The notes beneath the pieces were generated by a model, which was not told the DNA's origin, searched no databases, and worked only from the letters and a program-made list of their open reading frames with translations. The translations under genes and the position numbers were made by a program. 22,369 bases of DNA. Origin: Chloromonas sp. AAM2 (Eukaryota; Chlorophyta; Chlorophyceae; Chlamydomonadales; Chlamydomonadaceae). Each line of letters starts with the position of its first letter. Position 1 is the stretch's first letter. The stretch covers positions 1,651-24,019 of the forward strand of contig QAXH01005738.1 of the NCBI GenBank assembly GCA_004335635.1, in the 5' to 3' direction. Of the stretch, positions 10,042-20,636 are shown piece by piece.

Positions 10042-12334
10042 TCAGGTGGTCTGCTGATGCGTGCATACATTACTGCTTCCAGTTCTGGACCGCATGGAGG
10101 TTTCAGGCTGGTACGACAGAGCTAAAGCCAAGCCGCAAGGCTTCTTCCTTGCAGTGCTGCACTTGTGTAGGAACGCCCTCACCAGCCTTACCTGTTTGAA
10201 TGGTCCAGTGCATGTGGGCACCAGGTGCGCGCCCTCATGCGCGTACACGCTCACGCATGAAGGAGAGAAGCACTGCACCAGAGCATGCGTGCGCTCCCAC
10301 GGTACCTGACATCAGGGAAACGGACGAAAACAGCAGCCAGGGCGTGAAGGATGAGTCGTACCACTTTTGTGCGCTTGCACACACGCGCTTACGTCTTGCA
10401 CTTGTTTCACCTGGCCTTTGTTTTGGGCGGAACAGGGAAAGGCAAACAATCCTCAATAGCAGCTGGGGGCAAAGCTGTACAAGGAAGAGACGAGCGAGGG
10501 GCTCCGGAGTGGCACGGCCAGACTCCTTAGTCAGCTACTCAAGTGCCCAGTACTGCCGCTACTTTACATCAGTCTGTCCTGAGCTTGGAGTTTGCACTGT
10601 TGGTGGCCACTCACCAGCTGACAGTCAGTTAGATTCAGGCCATGCCACACAATCACACTGTTCTCAGTCACTCAGTCTCACTCTCCAGCATGAGGCATGC
10701 TGCATGACCCACCAGCTTGTCCGCTGTCCCGTGCACAATGAGGGTGGGGAGGTTGAGAGCCCCGCCGTATTGTTGAAGAATGGAGGCATAGGACTCGTCA
10801 CGTGGGAGGAAACCGGCAATCTGTGTGCAGCAAACACTGTGCACTTGACGGTATCTCGTACACAGTTCGTGGTCCCAGCTTCAGACCTGAAGCACGTGCA
10901 GAGTGTATTTGCTGATCTTTGACAACAGTGTGAGTGATGAAATGGCGTGTTGGACTTACCAGGATGCTGCACTTGGGCAATGGCACGCCCGCCAGTTGCT
11001 CTCTGACCTCGGGCTTTCCCAGGCACGCCACAAGGAGGGCTGCGGCTGTGGCGCCCTGCAGAGCACACATAGGTTGCGCCGAAGCGTATCAACAACAAGA
11101 ATCGGATATGCATCATATCACGTCTATGGTGGCATGGGCTGGAGTTGCCGCACATCTTCAGCATCAAGGCAGCCGCTTTCAAGAGCATTTTGCGCGCGCA
11201 GTCTTCAAACCCTAGTGGTTTGACGCCACTCGGAACGATACCTTGAGGCAGGGCACAGCTGTTCCATTTGTATTCAATTCAACGTGTGGTTTACTACCAA
11301 GCAAGAAAACCCAAGTCGGAAATGTGAGATGTGGCAAATTGAGGCCGACACTCTTGACTGTGCCAAATGTGTGCCATAACAACAATGGTCCAGCCCACAT
11401 GGTCATGCTCCCATGTGGTCACGTGCCTGGCTGAAGCCCAGCAGGCCGTCCGGTTGATGTTCCCTAATGGCCTCCAACAAAATGTCCTGGGAGCGCTCCC
11501 AACCTGCATGGTAGGACATGCTGAGGTGTGCAGGCTTAGGAATTGGGCAAAGACACACTTGGTTTAACAATTGCCAGACGCAAAATTCTTGGAGAGATAA
11601 TGTGTCTAGCTGCAGTACCGTGGGTTGAACCATGAAAAGCCATGTAATGATGATGATGAAGCATGCCACACTTGTGAGCACCACACCATAAGTTCGAAAA
11701 GCCCGTCCCACCTGTGTATGTGGCTGCAAGGGAGGGTCTTGCTGCGGGCCCTATGTCCTGCCACTGCCACCAGCTGCGCCCCCCTGACTCCACCCCTTGA
11801 GCGTCATTCGCTTCATCTCCAGGCAAGCCGGTGGACTGTGACCGAAGAGACAACATTCAGAGTAAGGTTTTCCTGAAATTTGATACTACTGGCTAATCGC
11901 TGCGCCAATTGCTGCCCTGGATACACACCGTGAGAGTTAGGGTAGGATAGGGTTAGCAGGAGGCAAGTTCATATACGACATTTCGGGTCACTGAGGTGAA
12001 TGGTTTCGACAAGGCCAAGCCTTGTCTGTGTCTGTGTGCCGGAACAGTCAAAGTGCAAAAGTGCAGTGGACGCACCTCGAATGGTGCATCAAGAAACACG
12101 AATTCACAGCGGCTTTTCAATCCCTTCCGCAGAGAGCCAATACGTGAGGAAAAGCTGGAACCGTTCTGCAAAGCAACATCAGACAAGCGTTTCTCGACTG
12201 CCCATGTGCCCTGCATGCCTTATGAAGGTGGTAGACTGGGCCAGTTTTGCAGCCCTGTGTGTGCCATGCCTGGGCTGCGTGCAAACCTGTGTGTATCCAT
12301 GCAGACAGAGCAGCTTGAGTTTGTCGACGGTCAT
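10042..12334 (-). CDS. FSH1/OVCA2-family serine hydrolase
   Basis: Six exons are firm: 12287-12334, 12076-12165, 11712-11835, 11427-11503, 10960-11055 and 10713-10820. Two more are tentative: 10481-10525 and 10042-10272. Together they encode about 272 residues, against roughly 230 for typical relatives. The start MTVDKLKLLCLHGYTQ matches the family N-terminus; an in-frame Met at 12364 would add 10 residues. The alpha/beta-hydrolase landmarks are in order: LCLHGYTQNGSSF; SLRKGLKSRCEFVFLDAP; GRSWWQWQD; the nucleophile elbow GFSQGATAAA (Ser); PTLIVHGTADKL (acid Asp); and HEGAHLVPT (His). The triad is complete, so an active esterase or thioesterase-like enzyme is expected; the substrate is unknown, and no targeting peptide is visible. 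The intron after GFSQ begins GC, not GT, and frame continuity requires it. The C-terminal tail after FKQ is longer than usual, so the last exon end is uncertain. Confidence 0.93.
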
Positions 12335-12814
12335 CTTGGTTGGTTTTAGGCTTGCACGGATCATTGGGGTTCAGGAGGGAGCTCGGCTCACCTGCCATCA
12401 GCTACTCAACCCTGCTTACGTCCCCGGGCAGTGACCAGTGGGCATGGCACGCGGACACTGAACTCTAGACAGACTGTCTGAGCAGACAGGCAACCACAAG
12501 TCACTCTACTGGATGACCGGTTGGTTGGATCTTTTGGCACGTGCTTCGGGCGCTTCCGGTTGCCGGCGGCACCATGACGCCGGAAGTGGGCCAGACTCTT
12601 TACACAGCGGGCGCGATTACTTCACCAACACCTCTGGAGTGTCCCAAGGTTTTGTGTGCGCTGCAACGTAGTGCGCCGTGAAAAGTAGGCGCGTTTTGAA
12701 GTAGGCGGCCAAAAGTAGTTCGGAAGCCGCCACAGGCAGCCGTCTCCACCAACATACTTCCTTAGACACATCTGACCGCTCAGCCTCTGGCAGCTCAGCT
12801 AATCGCAGAGCGCC
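12335..12814. promoter_or_regulatory. Divergent spacer between hydrolase and RLP24 genes
   Basis: The 480-bp interval between the two start codons should hold both promoters and 5' UTRs. A GC-rich patch around 12550-12585 contains a short imperfect inverted repeat (GCCGGCGGCACC and GACGCCGG). A minus-strand open frame of 82 codons overlaps the RLP24 start but has no family features. Confidence 0.5.
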
Positions 12815-14304
12815 ATGCGTTTGGAGAAGTGCTGGTTCTGCTCCAGCACCATCTACCCAGGCCATGGCATCATGTTTGTTCGCAACGACGCCACAGTGTT
12901 CAAGTTCTGCCGGTCAAAATGCCATAAAAACTTCAAGATGAAGCGTAACCCGCGCAAAGTGCGGTGGACCAAGGGTAGGTGCTTGAGGCGCAGGATACCA
13001 TGCAGGACACCATGCATGATAGCTGCGCCCAAGCCAGCACAGACTGAAGGCATCGGTGTGCATGACATGATAGTTGCATGACAGCGAGGGACAGAAGGGT
13101 GGACAACGACGGACAAGCAAGGACACATAGGACATCGGGCAGCACAAGCCATTTTGAGCAGACCTGAATGGAATGGTTGGATGTATGGAAGGGACACGCA
13201 AAGCAGGGACGGGCAAAAACAAGAAGGGACGGGCAGGACAGGCAGGACCGAAACGGTACGAGAGGGGTACAGCAGGCATACAGGACGGGATGGATGATGA
13301 TGCAACATAGCATAGAGAAGAGGACGACATGGACGTTAGGCAGCACACGGAGATAGCAGCAGGACAACAAGCAGGACAGCAAGGAACGAACACATGCACA
13401 CAGATATGTTGCAAACATACTCTCTTCGTGCGGCCGGTTACACACATCTTCACATGTGCAATACCACAGGCACATTGTACGTTGCAACATCATCTGATTT
13501 GCGTTTTTGGTTTTGCAGCGTACCGCAAGCTTGCTGGCAAGGAGCTTGCTGAGGATGCGACCTTTGAGCTCGAGCGCAAGAGAAACCGACCTGAGAAGTA
13601 CGACCGGGAGGTGGTGGCCAAGACCATCAAGGCCATGCAGCGGATCGATGACATTCGCACACGCAGGCAGGAACGGTTTTACGAGAAGCGCATGCAGGTA
13701 AGATGGCTGGTGTATGCATGCACACAGACTCGCGCATGGGGACGGACACAGGCAGTTGCATGCATGCGCAAAGACATGTGGGCATGCACATGGACCATGC
13801 ATGGGGGGGGAACATGGACCATGCATGGTGCAGAGTGTTGTGGTGCATGGATGGTACCGTTCTCACAGTTCCCTGCTCGTCCAAGCAGGAACTTGCTGAC
13901 CATGTATGAGTGTGGGCATGGGTGCAGGAGTCCGGTTTAGGGTGCATCGGCACGTCAAGGTTGCCTTCCATGCCACAATCCAATCGCATTCAAATTCTCA
14001 TCGTCAGGCAGCCGCATTGAAGCATGAACTTGCTAACATCTGAGTCACATGATTCACAACAATGCCGCCAATTAGTGTTAACCGCATACTATCACATCCT
14101 GTTTATTTCACTTGGCTTCCAACCGTTTGCACTTTTCCAACCGTGTTCCAACTGCAGCACGTCAAGTCCCAGCAGTTGGCCGCGGACAAGGTCACTTTGG
14201 AGAAGGAGATCCACTTGGTCAAGGCCCCGGCAGCCCTCCGGGGAGAGAAGGAGAAACTCAGAGTGGCGGCAGAAGAGAGGCAGACAAACGAGATGGTGGA
14301 GTAA
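12815..14304 (+). CDS. RLP24: Ribosome biogenesis protein RLP24 (eL24-like)
   Basis: Three exons (12815-12974, 13519-13697, 14158-14304) encode 161 residues. All borders are GT-AG and phases agree: a split Ala codon at [13 protein letters not shown], then phase 0 after YEKRMQ. The N-terminus [18 protein letters not shown] with Cys6, Cys9, Cys32 and Cys36 is the eL24/RLP24 zinc ribbon. The middle [20 protein letters not shown] and the C-terminal [10 protein letters not shown] are diagnostic of RLP24 rather than ribosomal eL24. RLP24 acts in the nucleolus and cytoplasm on pre-60S particles; it holds the eL24 site and is exchanged for eL24 after release by the AAA-ATPase Drg1 (known for yeast). 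Length is at the short end of the family, with the acidic yeast tail absent. Both introns are long and repeat-rich. It diverges from the hydrolase gene. Confidence 0.97.
13080..13390. repeat. Degenerate GGACA/GGGAC-rich tract in RLP24 intron 1
   Basis: The sense strand carries many scattered GGACA, GGGAC and CAGGAC words (for example GGGACGGGCAGGACAGGCAG near 13218) without a fixed period. It lies wholly inside the first intron of RLP24. It looks like a decayed simple repeat. Confidence 0.55.
13788..13828. repeat. 24-bp duplication with palindromic core in RLP24 intron 2
   Basis: ACATGGACCATGCATGG occurs at 13788-13804 and 13812-13828, separated by a G-run. The second copy completes the perfect 12-bp palindrome ACCATGCATGGT (13818-13829). 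Confidence 0.85.
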
Positions 14305-16124
14305 AGCGATGCACGTGGGCATGCGGGCGGAATGGAGCGCGCGCTGTGCCGCGACATGCCAGACATGCAGGACGCAGAAGATGGCGAGCATGGCTTGTGA
14401 CATGGCTCATGCAGACCGTTTCAATGGTGCTGCTGCTGTTAGACTGCATGCTATGCACATGTGGGGTTTGGAATTTAACCATGTCACGATTTGAGGGACT
14501 TTGCACGTACATGGCAGGGCAAGCACACCTTGTCCGACCGGACTGCCACTGACTGCTGTGACCTGCCAAGGCACGAAAACAGATGTCATGCTCAGAGGGC
14601 CCTGCCAGCCAGGGCGCATGGCATGGGGTTTGCAGCTCATGCTTGTACATGACACCCATTATGTTGGGGTGCCTGGTCCGACGGCACATTACCATGCTCA
14701 TCAACACGGCCCAGTTTGTAGTTGAGAAAGGATCACAGCTGACTTTTGAAGCCTGATTCCCTCGCTCAACGTCTTGTCTTCACCATGTTAAACAGCGATG
14801 CATGTTTTCCATCTTTGGATTTCTTTTCTCTTGTGTTGGCACGGGTTATCTGGAACCCTGTTATCTGTAGTCCTGTTTTCACACAGGGCGGCTATTGTGT
14901 GGAATGCTGGAACACGGACGGCCTTTATCAGATTGGGTCAAGCTGGTGTGAACAGATGCGATATTTTCTTTACTGCCACCATGCTCGCCCCTGTCTGACG
15001 CACCTCGCATGGTGAGAGAGCAACTGGTAGCACACCTCGAAAAGTATATTGAGTCGGCAGAAATTGGTTAAAATTGTTGTCTACCCCAGGGTGAGGCAGC
15101 TTGCTACTTGCATATATGACTGCACTCGATCAACATACTAACCAACCAGCTGAAGGAACGGAACTGCAATGTGTTCAAGTCGAAGGTTGCAGTCAGCACA
15201 GGACGTGCAAGGTTTCACTGCAAAGGTTTCACGTGGTCTTCAGCTCGTACTGGGCTGCTCTATGGGTGGCTCCGTCTTAATGCGAGTCTTGACGTGTTGT
15301 GGCTTGGCGTAGTCTGTAGCTGCAGCACGGAGTGGTGCATGTCGTGTGTGAAGGTGTGGAGTCAGTCAAGCAGGTTGGCGCATTCAGTGCTCTCCCATTG
15401 ATTGGCTAAACAAAAAAACCTAGGAATCACACAAAATTGTCCCAGGACTGGCAAACATCCTTTTCTTGGGCGCCCCACAGGGCGACATGACGACAGTGCC
15501 AGTGGTGGCAAGCACAACGGATTCTGCTGTGAGCCCCCGTCCCACATCAAACCACAAGGCGGGTTGGCATAATCTGCAATTGCCGCTAATCCGAGACCCA
15601 CATGATTGCAGTGCAGGCATGATTGCAGAGTTGCATTGTGCTGCGCACAGAGGGGCATTGAAAACACTCCAATCAGAAGTCTGCACGAATTGAATCAACA
15701 ACATGCCATATTGAGAGGCATAAGAATAATCTAGGCGTATAGAGGGCCCAAAAAGACAGCATCGTGCATCTAGCTGAGTCCACTTGGCGTTGGGTAGTGG
15801 ATTCTACGGAGTCCCCTTTTGGGGGTCAAGTCAGCGGTGGGTTTCAATGTTCATAAGCTGACAGTGACGCGTGCCTCTCGTGTGCATGGTTTTGAGCAAA
15901 TACTATCTAAAACACGCAAACCGTTCCTACGTTTCTGTGTAATTGACGTGACCATGACAAGATATGTTCAGTTGTGCCTGGTGCTGCTGAGTCGCCTGGG
16001 CTTTCAGCTGCACACCTCTCGTGTCGTTTCTGGCATCCGATGTTTCCAGCAAAGATCACAACTGTAAACAGTAAGTCGCTAACGGAGAGTCAATTATGAG
16101 CACGCCAAGACGGAGGAAAGCCAG
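14305..16124. other. Convergent intergenic region between RLP24 and the helical-repeat gene
   Basis: About 1.8 kb with stops in all frames and no exon I can support. It must hold the 3' UTRs of both flanking genes. It also carries a lone copy of the end motif of the inverted-repeat element at 15433-15470. Confidence 0.6.
15433..15470. repeat. Solo copy of the inverted-repeat element end motif
   Basis: TGTCCCAGGACTGGCAAACA (15438-15457) is followed by a T-rich stretch and differs by one base from the right arm of the element at 9835-10033. I found no matching opposite arm within several hundred bases. Confidence 0.7.
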
Positions 16125-19100
16125 CTACTCATGACCCTCCGCTTTCATTTCAGCCACAGTCCGCGATAGGTGCTTCACCATCTCGAGCTCCCCCGCTCCG
16201 TCCACACCCTTCAGTGCGGCGTCCAGCAGCTGCTGTCGCAAGCCGGCATCCGCGGCCGGCAGCAGCGGCAGCGCCAAAGCGACCAGCCCGTCCGTTGTGT
16301 GCGCGGCCTTAAGGCCAACGGCTGTGCAAGCGTTGAGCAGTTTGAGCACGTAAAGGGGGTGGAGCTGATTGGAGGGACTGTGAAGCACTGCCGACGTGAC
16401 CTGCATGGTGTTTAGCAGCAAACCGGCAAATGTTAAATTGTGTGGACGGATGCGCCGTGCACGCATATCATGAAACAAAACGAAGATTGTTATCTCCCTG
16501 ACCAACCCTGAGCGAAGACTGGATACCAAAGGACAGAAGTCAGAAGTCGGGGTGCATTGACCTTTCATATGTAAACAGACTGCCTTGCGTGTGCCTACGA
16601 ATCCAGCATGTGTGTGACACGCCTGATATGGTCGCCTGGTTGTCGTAAAACAGTTCTACCGAAAACTATTCGCCATCAATTGTCCAACGCCAGGCACATA
16701 TCCTTGCTGGTCCCTCACAGCCTCCTAATACCATATGAGGCCCCCTCAGCTATTCCGTAACCCTGTGTATGCCTCAACCCACCGCTTTACCCAACCCACC
16801 TGTTCAGCTATGTCAGTCGATGCCGCATCGAGCCGCACGAGCGACGACAAAAACAGCGCACAGCACTTTGGGTCAAAGCGGGGCAGCTGAGCCAATCCCC
16901 GCTGTGCCAGCGCAGACACACACCGCTCGCGCAGACCCAAACCTCCTGCAGCTGTTGTGCTCCCTGGCTCCTCGGGCGTGCTGGTGGTGTGTGTGCCGGG
17001 GGGCGGTGTGGTTGCCTTGGGTGCGGCCATGGCGTAGAGAGCGTCTGTCAGGGGGTAGGGTTGAAGGTCTTCGGCCTGCGGATTGCCAGGCAGGGGGAGT
17101 CAGACAATCAAACCTGAAGGCTGGCCAGGCACTATCAGCAGGATGCGGGCTCCACAGTTACATATAGTTAAAGCAAATCGGTCAACTTCAGGACCTATGA
17201 CCTGATAATCTCTCTGAACCCCTTCCTTTCCCTTTTCCTTCCTCCTCCTCCCAATCCTCCTCCGCGCCCCCCCATCCTCCCCTTCCCTCTCCGACTCTCT
17301 CTCCCCCTTCCGCCTCCAGTGCTCCAGTGCTCCATTAATCAACCGAAAGCAGGCAAACCTGCCCCAGCTCCTCTGACCTGAAACCCTTCCCTCACAATCC
17401 GTTTACCCCCTGACTCTCTCTCTACCCCCCTTCCTTCCCTCGCACCTAAATTTCTCGCTACCCTCTCTCCCTGACTCTCTCTTCTCCCCACTTCTACCCC
17501 ATAATTCACCTTTTCCACCAGTCTTTGCATGGCAGCCTGCATGAGCGTGTCGCTTCTCACGCCCATCATGGTCATGTTCTTGAGCACGGAGGCGGTCCTG
17601 TTGGGCTCCCAGCGGGGCATCAGGCCGATGCACACGGAGGCCAGCTGCTGCCAAAACACAGGGTTGGAGTACCCCTGCGTCATGGTGTGGGAACGTACAT
17701 GTAGTAACGACCATTTCAATGCGTACATGTACATACAAAGTTTGACTGAAATAGCGCCGACATTCATAGCTGCTACACAGCTTCCCACTGCCGTGCGGAC
17801 AGCTGGGTTCTGTAGAATCCACGATGATAAGGAAACTGTAATTGGTGCAAGCAACCTAGGTGCTAGAGGTGTGACATGGTCGTCTGTTATTGAACCGAAT
17901 GCAGGGGTTCTGACCCTTATCCTAGATCCTACAACACAGAGCACAGGGTTGCATGGACAATCCATGTACCTAGCCAAATTCAGAACCAGGCACCAGGGCC
18001 CAGGGCGGATGACGTAACCCAAGGCCCGAGTGCATGGCCAAATGGCAGATGGCCATGCAATCAGAACAGGGTTGCCAGGCCGTGTGTGGCAATGCCATCA
18101 CCATGATGAGAAAGTCGGCCAGCTTATGCCACGTGTGCATGCAAACCTCGAAGCCCAGGCGCTTTATCCTGACGCAAAGTTGGATGCGTTGCTGTTGCTG
18201 TTGGTCATGCATCACACCTTCACAGAAACCTGCATGGCCGAAGAATAAGAATCAGCTCACCTGCATTGAGAAGCCCCAGACCAGGTGCTTCCACTGCACG
18301 TCGCTTGCCAGTTTTAGCTGGGCACAGTCACGTGCAATGAGCACAGCGGCGAGGGCTGTGAGGCTGGAGGGGGCCAGGGAGTGGCTAGCCCCTGTGAGTG
18401 AGTGAGTGAGTGAGTGAGTGAGTGTCATGTTACATGTGTACCGTCCAACAAGTCAAACAGAAGAAGGCTCAAGCTCCACGAACAGCACCATCGTACTTGC
18501 ATTGCTAAGAAATGCTATTCCACTGCAATTTAATCCCCTGGTTTTTCGAGGAAAACCCAAACGAGATGGTGGACCCAAACGACCTGAAATATTGAAAGTG
18601 TGCTTAAAAACATTACATATTATTCACACCAGGGAAGCTGTCAGAGGATACGGAACGGGATGGGCGCCGACAACAAGAAACAATAACACTCCCCAACCCA
18701 CGTCCCACTGTCACCTGTGAGACCCCTTAGGAGCGGGGCGAGGTGAATAATGGCCATGCGGGGCGCGTGGGCGGTGGCGGCGGTTTCTATGCGTGTGGCG
18801 ATGCTCTTGACACGCAGGCCAAAGGGGGATGCGCGCTCCTGCCTGCGAGAGGAAAGGAAGGAGTGGGAGTCAAAACAAATAGAATATGAGGCAGAGAGGA
18901 GAGGATGGGTGAGATTTGGAAGGCGGTGGGTTTGTTCACAGATGGGGTGCGGGCGTGAGGGTATGGCAGAGACAGGAATACAACTTGATGAGCTGGCAGT
19001 TGACAGGATGCACAGCAGCAGGCACGTGCATACACAGGGAAAGCGAACACAATGAACTCAGGACGTGAGAGCGCAACAGATGAGAAGGGATGGCCGGGTG

Positions 19101-20055
19101 AGGAGGGCAGCCCAGTTTCTTGAGGCTGGACACAGGCACGTGCATGCATACAGTTGCACGTGCATGCATGGACACCAGCATATCCAGGCGTATCCAGAAA
19201 GAGTGTGCTTGCCTTCCTTGCTGCCTTTAGGCCTGGTTTCTGCCTATCTTCCTGCCTTTTTTTCTCCTCTCTTGCCCGGAGTAGGCCATGGCGGTACACA
19301 TGCATAGATACAGGTCGCATGACCTACAAATTTGAGCATGACTGCACATGCGGCACTTGCCTGTATAATTTTTCCACCTGGAGTGCTGCCGCCGCCCAGT
19401 GGACATTCTGCAGGGAGTCTTGGTATTTGTGCAGCACCTGATCAAGCTCCTGGAGAGTTTGTGTGAAGGTGATCATGCGAGCAATGTGACCACCGCGTCC
19501 AGTGCTCATGGCAGCCTCAACCTCAGGCCTGGGATTGGGCACGCCTGGTCTGGTCAGTGTGGTTGCATGGCGCATGGAACCAGGTGTGAACGCGTGTGGC
19601 ATGGTGGTATGGCTGGCGGCATGGCTGGCGGATGCAGTTCTGTTCCATGTGTCTCTGCATGGTAGCCCAGTGGAGGCTAGGCTATAAGAGGTCTGGGAAT
19701 TGATGCTGATCCATTGGATGGTGTGCTGGCAAGCGGCTGTGCCGGTTGATGCTGAGGGGCTGCTTGGAGAGCTCTGGAGCGCTGATTGGACGCTGTGTAG
19801 TCGGTGTTGCTGAATGGGCGGTTGGTCGGGCTCGCATGGAGCTGATGTCAAATCGGCTTGTTGCGATTCGCAGGTTGTATAACATCGTTCTTGCGTTATA
19901 GCCATCTGACCTATCAATGCCAAGCAGGCAGGCGCTTGTGCGCCGCGGGCATGCAGGGCGATCGGCTCATGCAGGGCCGCACATCGCCTGCTCAGCAGGC
20001 CGAGCATTGTTGTGAATATGTCTGAGCAATCAGATTCTTGTCTGCGCGTTGCCAT
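16125..20055 (-). CDS. Organelle-targeted helical-repeat protein, FASTK/OPR-like
   Basis: Six phase-consistent exons (19378-20055, 18715-18838, 18261-18391, 17510-17674, 16800-17075, 16125-16400) encode 549 residues, or 533 from Met at 20007. The frame is open further upstream to a Met at 20220. The early part MLGLLSRRCAALHEPIALHA, rich in Arg/Ala and without acidic clusters, ending RCYTTCES, resembles a mitochondrial or chloroplast presequence. A Ser/Thr/Pro-rich linker follows. The body is alpha-helical repeats: FTQTLQELDQVLHKYQDSLQ-NVHWAAAALQ, SLAPSSLTALAAVLIARDCA, FWQQLASVCIGLMPRWEP, GLRERCVSALAQRGLAQLPR and LHPLYVLKLLNACTAVGL. This pattern is common in algal FASTK, OPR and RAP-type proteins that bind organelle transcripts. 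No RAP domain follows at the C-terminus. RNA binding is an inference from repeat style. The intron after exon 4 is purine-rich in the transcript, and a (GTGA)7 array abuts exon 3. Confidence 0.8.
17216..17500. repeat. Polypyrimidine tract (C/T on plus strand)
   Basis: About 285 bp consisting overwhelmingly of C and T on the plus strand, with imperfect repeats of CCCTGACTCTCTCT and CTTCCTTCCC. It lies in the intron between exons 4 and 5 of the helical-repeat gene, so the pre-mRNA there is almost all purine. Confidence 0.9.
18394..18424. repeat. (GTGA)7 tetranucleotide microsatellite at a splice acceptor
   Basis: Seven perfect GTGA units. On the minus strand they read (TCAC)n and end exactly at the acceptor CACAG of exon 3 of the helical-repeat gene, supplying its pyrimidine-rich tract. 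Confidence 0.95.
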
Positions 20056-20256
20056 GAACGTCCATCGTTGCCATGCACGTCGCGGCTGCTCGGTTACATC
20101 CGTTTCACTTTGGATCGGTTCGCCTATAGCAGCAGTGAGACTGATAGGCATGCTTTTGCATTGCCGCCCCCCATGTGTCAGGTTGTGAAGGCAAAATGAT
20201 GAGATGGCCGACTCGTGCACAAGCAGGGCTGGTTCTTCTTTGATGCTTCTTCAGCC

Positions 20257-20289
20257 AAAAAAAGAAGTTTGCCAGTTCTGGGACAATTT
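20257..20289. repeat. Copy of the inverted-repeat element end motif
   Basis: A seven-A run, then GAAG, then TTTGCCAGTTCTGGGACAAT. This matches the left arm of the element at 9835-10033 in the same orientation, with one change next to the A-run. Confidence 0.75.
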
Positions 20290-20365
20290 CTGTGGACTGG
20301 CACTGGCGTCAATGCTGTTTTGTGTGAGTTCAGTTTTACCTGGTAGTCACATGAGTTGCTGATGC

Positions 20366-20636
20366 GTGTGTTGGTAGACGAACAGTGCCAACACTGGGAC
20401 TGAGTGGGTGTGCAAAAGTGCCGTTGGATCCGTATCATACTGTACTGACGTGTGGTGGTCGTATGAGTATTGGTATGCAGTGGTGGTGACTGCCAGTACA
20501 TGTTGAGCAGGAAGAGGCAGGATGACATGACATTCAACACTGTTGTGGTGAAGACGTGCAGGCGTGGTGAAGACGTGCAGTCGTGTGTTTAAACAAGGTG
20601 TGTTGGTAGACAATGGTGTACTGCCAGTACTGGGAC
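20366..20636. repeat. Duplicated module with GCCARYACTGGGAC core
   Basis: GTGTGTTGGTAGAC at 20366-20379 and 20598-20611 is followed in each case, within 15 bases, by GCCAACACTGGGAC (20387-20400) or GCCAGTACTGGGAC (20623-20636). Between the copies is a 19-bp-period duplication of GTGGTGAAGACGTGCAG (20545-20561 and 20564-20580). Confidence 0.8.

Noticed and set aside
12617..12865. 82-codon minus-strand open frame over the RLP24 start
   Set aside because: It has no recognisable features, no splice context, and overlaps the RLP24 first exon and 5' UTR.
12933..13826. 297-codon minus-strand open frame across RLP24
   Set aside because: It lies antisense to RLP24 exons and introns and is extremely rich in Cys, His, Pro and Ser from the CATG and GGACA repeats. 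RLP24 on the other strand is unambiguous.
14008..14043. Possible short terminal exon [11 protein letters not shown] in RLP24
   Set aside because: It has an acceptor-like TCGTCAG but stops at once and would remove the conserved [10 protein letters not shown] end encoded by the exon at 14158.
18787..19320. 177-codon minus-strand open frame in the helical-repeat gene
   Set aside because: Most of it is the intron between exons 1 and 2, repeat-rich and Cys/Ser/Pro-biased; the overlapping real exon uses a different frame.
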